This document shows positions 59,339 to 64,000 of a stretch of 64,000 nt of DNA, piece after piece. Made by a program: the position numbers and the translations under genes. Below the pieces are notes generated by a model. The model was not told where the DNA came from and did not search any database. It was given only the letters and a program-made list of their open reading frames with translations. Within the stretch, counting starts at the first letter, position 1; each line of letters starts with the position of its first letter. Origin of the DNA: Halorussus pelagicus (GTDB lineage Archaea; Halobacteriota; Halobacteria; Halobacteriales; Haladaptataceae); contig NZ_CP035121.1 in assembly GCF_004087835.1 (NCBI RefSeq), positions 47,879 through 111,878 on the forward strand, given 5' to 3'.

Positions 59339-60427
59339 CTACGACGCGTCTTGCGCAGTGAAGTCTTCAAACGCGTCCATAGCGTCCTCGTCCGACATCT
59401 GTTCGGGTGGATGCTTCATAGTGACCGCGGCTGGGCCAGAGAGTGGTCCCCTGAGGTCGCGATCCATCCCCAGCTTAGCGCATCGAATCGCATCAACGGC
59501 TGACCCCGCCGAGTTCGGCGAGTCCTCTACGTCTAGTTTGAGTTCGAGTTCGACGTCGACACCTCCGAATTTCGTCCCCTCGAGTCGGATGACAGCACTC
59601 TTCTGATCGTTGAGCCAGGGTACGTAGTCCGATGGGCCAATGTGTATCTTCGAATCGTCGAGTGGTTCCTCGAGTAATTCGTTGACAGCCTCCGTCTTCG
59701 ATACTTTCTTGCTGGACAGTCGACTCTGGTCCAGCATATTGAGGAAGTCGGTATTGCCACCGATGTTAAGCTGGTATGTTTGGTCGAGAGAGACGCCCCG
59801 GTCCTGGAATAGTTGTACAAGACTTCGATGTGTGATTGTCGCTCCCAGCTGTGACTTGATGTCGTCACCGACGACCGGTATGCCGGCGTCCGTGAATCGA
59901 GTGGCCCACTCTTCGTCAGACGCGATAAATACTGGCACGGCATTGACAAAGGAGACGCCCGCGTCTAGACACGCTTCCGCATAGTGTTCGGCCGCCTTAG
60001 TTGATCCGACTGGCAGGTAGTTGATCAGGACGTCGATTTCGTGTTCGTTGAGTTTGGTTGCCACGTCGACGGGTTCCTTACTGTCGTCAACGGTGACTCG
60101 GGTCTCGGCGTCGAACGCCTGCGTGTGTTCCGCGACGCCATCAAATTGGGGTCCTCGATACACCGGAGCATCGAACGCCACGTCGGACTCGAATTCGATA
60201 CCGCAGTTTGGCGCGGCCGATATCGCTGTCGTGAGAGATTCACCGGTCTTCCGGGAGTCCACGTCGAAGGCGCAAACAGGAAGAATATCACCAACGAGGT
60301 AATCCCCGATTGACTCGTGCATCAGACCATCGGTGGAGCCATCGGCGTAGTACTGAATACCCTGTACGAGTGCGGCCGCGCAGTTTCCGACGCCCGCTAT
60401 CGCGAGACGAATTTCATCTGAGGACAT
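59339..60427 (-). CDS. ino1: Inositol-1-phosphate (myo-inositol-3-phosphate) synthase
   Basis: 362 residues. The Rossmann start IRLAIAGVGNCAAALVQGIQ and family motifs GLMHESIGDYLVGDI, LINYLPVGSTKAAEHYAEAC, VNAVPVFIAS, VVGDDIKSQLGATITHR, LNIGGNTDFLNML, SKTEAV, IGPSDYVPWL, DSPNSAG and MKHPPEQ align along the whole length with actinobacterial and archaeal Ino1 (about 360 residues). It converts glucose-6-phosphate to inositol-3-phosphate with NAD. A divergent promoter with TATA elements around 60450-60463 serves this gene (leaderless at 60427) and the oxidoreductase. In Archaea the product feeds archaetidylinositol lipids or compatible solutes; here the neighbours suggest a dedicated small-molecule pathway. 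Confidence 0.95.
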   Translation of the reverse strand: MSSDEIRLAIAGVGNCAAALVQGIQYYADGSTDGLMHESIGDYLVGDILPVCAFDVDSRKTGESLTTAISAAPNCGIEFESDVAFDAPVYRGPQFDGVAEHTQAFDAETRVTVDDSKEPVDVATKLNEHEIDVLINYLPVGSTKAAEHYAEACLDAGVSFVNAVPVFIASDEEWATRFTDAGIPVVGDDIKSQLGATITHRSLVQLFQDRGVSLDQTYQLNIGGNTDFLNMLDQSRLSSKKVSKTEAVNELLEEPLDDSKIHIGPSDYVPWLNDQKSAVIRLEGTKFGGVDVELELKLDVEDSPNSAGSAVDAIRCAKLGMDRDLRGPLSGPAAVTMKHPPEQMSDEDAMDAFEDFTAQDAS

Positions 60428-60449
60428 CTAGTGGAATAATGTAATCACG

Positions 60450-60463
60450 TATTTATATATATT
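60450..60463. promoter_or_regulatory. Divergent TATA region of the inositol cluster
   Basis: An AT-only run including TATTTATATATATTT lies 23-36 nt upstream of the leaderless starts at 60427 (minus) and 60484 (plus), so both genes probably fire from one short shared region. Confidence 0.55.
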
Positions 60464-60483
60464 TGCACTGGTATAATATTACC

Positions 60484-61485
60484 ATGCACTCAGAGATCTC
60501 AGTTGGTGTCGTGGGTTGCGGGACACTAGGTGAACGATTGGCCAAGCAGGTAGCGGGAACAGTAGATGGACAGATTACTGCTGTCACAGACGTAAATGAG
60601 GAGAGCGCCCAGGCGTTGGCTTCGCAGTTCGGACTTCCAGCGGAGGAAACGTACTCGGATTACACGCGGATGTATTCCGAGGCCGACCTCGACGCGGTGA
60701 TCATCACGACTCCACACTGCTTTCACTACGAGCAGATTATGGACGCTCTCGAACTCGATCTCGACATCCTCACCGAGAAACCGCTGGTGACGGATCTCGA
60801 CGAAGCCTTCGAGATCTCTGAGAAGGCAGATCGATCTGAGTCCATGGTCATGGTTGGGTTTCAGCGTCGGATACAATCCGTCTTCAAACGGGCGAGGGAA
60901 CGATATCAGACCACCCCGCCGGAGATTCGTTACATAGACGCCACGCTGACTGAACACTGGCTCGAACTCAAAGACGGAACGTGGCGGACTGACTTGGAGT
61001 ACAGTGGTGGAGGATTCTTCACCGATGCAGTCCGTCACCTGATCGATGCGATCCTCTGGGTAACGGGGCTAACGCCCACCAAAGTAGACGCGACGATGGA
61101 CTTTTACCGGGAGGGGATCGAGAGTAGTGGAGTGATGACGATTCATTTCGACAATGGAGCGAAGGCAACGATAACGGGGTTCGCAGACGCGCGGACCATC
61201 CGGGAAGAGTACTACTTCTGTGACGAGGACGGTTCTCTCCTCATCGAAGGTCACGGATGGGACGAATCGGAGCGCAAGACACTCAAGATTGTCGATGGAG
61301 ACACTTGGGACCGTACGCAACCGCATCTCCAGCAACATTCCGATCCCGGAAAGGGAGAGGTGTTCATCGAGTGCCTACAGACTGGACGGGAGCCGCCAGC
61401 CTCCATCGAGAACTCAGTGAAGATGATCGAATTAATTCAGGCGGCTCGGGACTCGGCGATGTCTGGAGAGATCGTTCACCTGTAA
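60484..61485 (+). CDS. Gfo/Idh/MocA-family oxidoreductase
   Basis: 333 residues from the ATG at 60484 (MHSEISVGVVGCGTLGERLA), preferred over an in-frame start at 60463 because of TATA spacing. It has a Rossmann nucleotide-binding start GVVGCGTLGERLAKQV, the family motif DILTEKPLVTDLDEA (E-K-P), and a C-terminal alpha/beta substrate domain with GGGFFTDAVRHLIDAILWVT, where the D-x-x-x-H pattern is the usual catalytic pair. Members oxidise inositols and sugars with NAD(P). Divergent from ino1 and 7 nt from the nucleotidyltransferase start, it likely acts on an inositol or sugar derivative. Confidence 0.88.
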   Translation: MHSEISVGVVGCGTLGERLAKQVAGTVDGQITAVTDVNEESAQALASQFGLPAEETYSDYTRMYSEADLDAVIITTPHCFHYEQIMDALELDLDILTEKPLVTDLDEAFEISEKADRSESMVMVGFQRRIQSVFKRARERYQTTPPEIRYIDATLTEHWLELKDGTWRTDLEYSGGGFFTDAVRHLIDAILWVTGLTPTKVDATMDFYREGIESSGVMTIHFDNGAKATITGFADARTIREEYYFCDEDGSLLIEGHGWDESERKTLKIVDGDTWDRTQPHLQQHSDPGKGEVFIECLQTGREPPASIENSVKMIELIQAARDSAMSGEIVHL

Positions 61486-61492
61486 CTTGACA

Positions 61493-62167
61493 ATGGATAC
61501 ATCCGAGAAGACCGTCGTCGATCTAGAAGAGAAGCTTACTGTCGAGCAGATCCGTGGACTTGGAACCGAATACATTTCGAGAGATTCGATCGAGAAACGC
61601 GAACGAGCACTGGACATCGCCGATCAACTCGATACGATCGACCGGGTCGAGTTCGTGTTACTCTACGGGTCCACCACACGGGGGACCGCTGTCAGTCTAG
61701 ACGGCGGACCTGTCGATTACGACTCCGATATTGACCTTGCCTGCTTCGTCGACTCGCATGGGCGGAGCCCTGCCGCGATGCTCCCGACGTATGAGGAGAT
61801 CCTTCAGGTAGAGTCGACGGACCGATTAGTTGAGATCACGGTATACGATCTCAGTCGTATCGAGACAGTAATAGCTGCTGATCCGAGCGCGGCGATCCTC
61901 TTCGAGAGGCGATGCGACAGCGGGGTGGTCCTCGCGGGAGCTAGTGAAGCCCGGTCATTCAGAGAAGACTTACGAGCGCTAATCGAACAGGAGGGGCTCA
62001 AACGACTGGCCTCCCGACTCAACAGTATGTATCAATCATACGCGGCCGCTCATGTCGGGGACACGAAATACCGGCTTTTACTTCACCTCCGAGAGACGAC
62101 TGATCGGGGCGTCGAGATGACTGAGATGTTCCCTGAAGGGGAGTATAGTGAAAAGTGGATAGAGTAA
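61493..62167 (+). CDS. MNT-like nucleotidyltransferase
   Basis: 224 residues from the ATG at 61493. The nucleotidyltransferase site reads VLLYGSTTRGTA ... DYDSDIDLACFVDS (GS-x10-16-D-x-D). A C-terminal helical domain (LRALIEQEGLKRLASRLNSM ... LLHLRETTDRG) follows. No HEPN partner lies next to it; instead it follows the oxidoreductase within 8 nt, so it is probably a small-molecule or protein nucleotidyltransferase of this cluster and not an antitoxin. Convergent with the HprK-like gene. Confidence 0.8.
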   Translation: MDTSEKTVVDLEEKLTVEQIRGLGTEYISRDSIEKRERALDIADQLDTIDRVEFVLLYGSTTRGTAVSLDGGPVDYDSDIDLACFVDSHGRSPAAMLPTYEEILQVESTDRLVEITVYDLSRIETVIAADPSAAILFERRCDSGVVLAGASEARSFREDLRALIEQEGLKRLASRLNSMYQSYAAAHVGDTKYRLLLHLRETTDRGVEMTEMFPEGEYSEKWIE

Positions 62168-62187
62168 CGGTGTGGACTCTGGGTGAC

Positions 62188-63138
62188 CTACGCAAGTAAC
62201 TCGGCGATCCGGTCGCTAGTCGCTTCGATGCCTCGCCCTCGTGTTGGAACCTGGTATATATCTGACATTTCACACACCTGTTCCCAGTAAACGAGCCGGT
62301 CGCGAACACGGGAGTGAACGACGGAGTCGGTTATAGAATCAGGACTCAAGCTGGCACCAGGGACATGTGGGTTTGACCTGACGATTGCTCTCGCGCCTTC
62401 GGGTGGTGTGGGGCACGAGATCTCCCGTCGGTTAGCTGGCTCTAGTAGCAGAATAGTCCTGAGCTCTGTCGAGATGGCGCTTTCGAGTCCTAGTGTCTCT
62501 GGTTCGATAAGAGCTTCAGGAACGCCATCTTCGTCGACGAGCTCGTAGTCGACGCTGTCGACAGGGAGAGAGACCGAAGCGTGCGAATCAACCTCTAGGA
62601 GTACCTCTCTATCTAATCTGAGTCGGGAATCGGGCGTCGTTACGGTAGGGGGACCTTGGCCGGTCGCGTAATTCCAGTCGTCGTTCAGAACTGCGACATC
62701 GTCGCGGAGTGCCTGTAGAATCGTATACACGCTCTTACCGGCACCACTAGCTCCAATCAGTCCCACACCATCACCGTCCACGCTAATGACCGAGCCGTGA
62801 AACGGGAACTCCGAGTGACGCTCCCGAAGCCAGCCGTGAACGCCCAGGATGATGCTTCGGACGTGTCCATAGTCAGCGGGTCCATAAATCCGGACCATCG
62901 GTCGTTCGGGATCGAGAATAGCCTGATATGGAGTAACGGGGTTCACGATGTAATCAACGGTCGCGGTAGGAGAAGTGCCTGTTTCGAAATCGAGGTCTAG
63001 GAACTCGCACATCCGCCCCGACGTGTGAACGGCGATACTCTCTTCACCTAGTGATATCACCCGTGACGCGTCAGATTGGGGGTCATCGAGTGTTTCGATA
63101 GTCCACAGATCGTCCATGATAGACTGGTCAGCACTCAT
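62188..63138 (-). CDS. HprK-like P-loop protein
   Basis: 316 residues. The central region has HGSVISVDGDGVGLIGASGA with the P-loop GASGAGKS, then a Walker B-like AVLNDDW segment, as in HPr kinase-related proteins that accompany peptide and small-molecule modification clusters (HprK-like serine kinases). The N-terminal ~110 residues are strand-rich and may bind substrate. No HPr partner is present. It is convergent, 20 nt apart, with the nucleotidyltransferase and could phosphorylate the product of the inositol cluster. A kinase is inferred from the fold only. Confidence 0.8.
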   Translation of the reverse strand: MSADQSIMDDLWTIETLDDPQSDASRVISLGEESIAVHTSGRMCEFLDLDFETGTSPTATVDYIVNPVTPYQAILDPERPMVRIYGPADYGHVRSIILGVHGWLRERHSEFPFHGSVISVDGDGVGLIGASGAGKSVYTILQALRDDVAVLNDDWNYATGQGPPTVTTPDSRLRLDREVLLEVDSHASVSLPVDSVDYELVDEDGVPEALIEPETLGLESAISTELRTILLLEPANRREISCPTPPEGARAIVRSNPHVPGASLSPDSITDSVVHSRVRDRLVYWEQVCEMSDIYQVPTRGRGIEATSDRIAELLA

Positions 63139-63706
63139 ATACTAAATTCATACGCTCAGTCGTGAGGACCGATACAATGAATATATAACTCCAACGTTTA
63201 TAACGGCCATCTGATCACACGCGAATTCAATGCGTTCTACGTCCACACCCAGATTGTCGCACCGCTTGCTCTCCTTGTTGTCATCGCCGGCCGGAGCACC
63301 TACGATGTCGTGATTGGCACCGTCGGATTGAGGGTAGTGTTCCGCTTTTAATTTATACACTGTCGGCCTATCTCCGCTGTACGTCCTTCTGTATTCCGTC
63401 TTCGGTGGTTGTGAGTACTTCGTCCGCAGACAGGGGTTCCGATAGGACCAGTGGGTCGTGAATCATAGTTATCGTTCTCGCTATTGTAAGTCACTTTGAG
63501 CCTAAACTTCCTTGCGATAAATTGATAAATACGCCATCCAAGACTGGAGAACAACGAAGTGGGGACAGTTGTGATTTTCAGATAATAAATCGCCGTATGT
63601 ACCCAATACCTTCAGCAAACAATTGCCACCTCGTTTTAACTAAATTTCAATTGAAGATCTGATTTCAATTCGGACTTGATTACCTCGGGTTGGCCTTCCA
63701 GCCGAG
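63139..63706. other. Intergenic region at the right end
   Basis: No gene is supported. A plus-strand open segment near 63228-63351 without a start reads FYVHTQIVAPLALLVVIAGR and ends RVVFRF, which looks like a membrane-protein fragment but cannot be identified. The DNA from 63470 to 63680 is AT-rich. Confidence 0.4.
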
Positions 63707-64000
63707 CTAGAACCCCCCTCCCGTAGGCCCGGGCCCATCCAACTGGTCGTACATCTCGTCTGGGAAGGGGAGACTTCCCCAGATCGAGTATGGACACTCT
63801 TCTTGCCCGATGCAGTACCGCTGCAGATCGTCGTTGTCGCAGTTCATCGGAAGCGGGGTGTCGCCACCGATTGTGTTCGAGAACTCGTAGCGAATCTGGT
63901 AGTCGGTGACCTGTTCATCGTACCACGGCCACCGCGAGAAGACATCCTTGAGGTCCGCAACAATCGTCTCGAGATCGCTGTCCTGATACTGTGGCAGCCA
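63707..64000 (-). CDS. Unidentified gene, C-terminal part only
   Basis: An open frame enters from the right edge and ends at a TAG (63709-63707), giving 97 residues and no start in the window. It contains YEFSNTIGGDTPLPMNCDND then RYCIGQEECPYSIWGSLPFP and a short Gly/Pro tail. The three cysteines (NCDND, YCIG, EECPYS) resemble a zinc- or iron-binding end, as in some archaeal primase-like or replication proteins, but I cannot name the family. Confidence 0.7.
   Translation of the reverse strand, partial: WLPQYQDSDLETIVADLKDVFSRWPWYDEQVTDYQIRYEFSNTIGGDTPLPMNCDNDDLQRYCIGQEECPYSIWGSLPFPDEMYDQLDGPGPTGGGF

Overview
The window reads as part of a haloarchaeal (class Halobacteria) plasmid, megaplasmid or integrated plasmid-like island. 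The proteins are acidic, with many D and E residues. Promoters carry archaeal TATA boxes about 25-30 nt from leaderless or near-leaderless starts. An Orc1/Cdc6 initiator, a TFIIB paralogue, an RPA-like OB-fold protein and archaeal-type ParA, MNT/HEPN and type I restriction genes are present. No rRNA, convincing tRNA or CRISPR array was seen.

Layout. 0.3-1.9 kb: a partition module (ParA plus a small partner), with clusters of a strict 9-bp-period TCGTT repeat in and upstream of both genes. 2.1-20.3 kb: a defence block. It holds a 2136-residue Hsp90/sacsin-type ATPase with a DUF3883-like nuclease end, convergent with an AddB-AddA-like helicase-nuclease operon, then an ApeA-like HEPN protein and an SF2 helicase with a probable C-terminal nuclease. 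A decayed IS6-family transposase ends it at 20.4-20.7 kb. 20.9-22.9 kb: a replication origin, orc1 flanked by inverted ORB-like repeats. 22.9-34.9 kb: mostly minus-strand small accessory genes (zinc ribbons, SWIM, ArdC-like, MNT-HEPN, GIY-YIG-like, TFB). 35.0-39.5 kb: a second replication-type module (P-loop Rep-like protein, small helix-bundle protein, RPA-like protein) with large inverted repeats. 40.1-46.0 kb: a type I restriction-modification operon with a half-size HsdS. 46.0-56.9 kb: more defence-like genes (methylase-like protein, GmrSD-type DUF262/DUF1524 protein, a second HEPN, a STAND-TPR protein broken by a 10-bp duplication) and small genes. 57-64 kb: a membrane-anchored acidic protein, then an inositol-phosphate synthase cluster with an oxidoreductase, a nucleotidyltransferase and an HprK-like P-loop protein, and the end of an unidentified gene at the right edge.

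Two dispersed non-coding families tie the accessory genes together. The first is six copies of an exact inverted repeat, TTAACCAACA then 21-22 nt then TGTTGGTTAA, all between or upstream of minus-strand genes. The second is ten GC-rich hairpins placed directly after a T-run, 8-90 nt before start codons; their arms differ but remain complementary and their loops look alike. I consider these two families, the giant ATPase/AddAB-like block and the 9-bp partition repeats the best candidates for undescribed biology.

A second theme is decay by single lesions. Three genes (HEPN, ArdC-like, GIY-YIG-like) each carry one in-frame stop, one STAND gene carries a 10-bp tandem duplication, and three small genes appear frameshifted. 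All family assignments come from reading motifs by eye; no database search was run.
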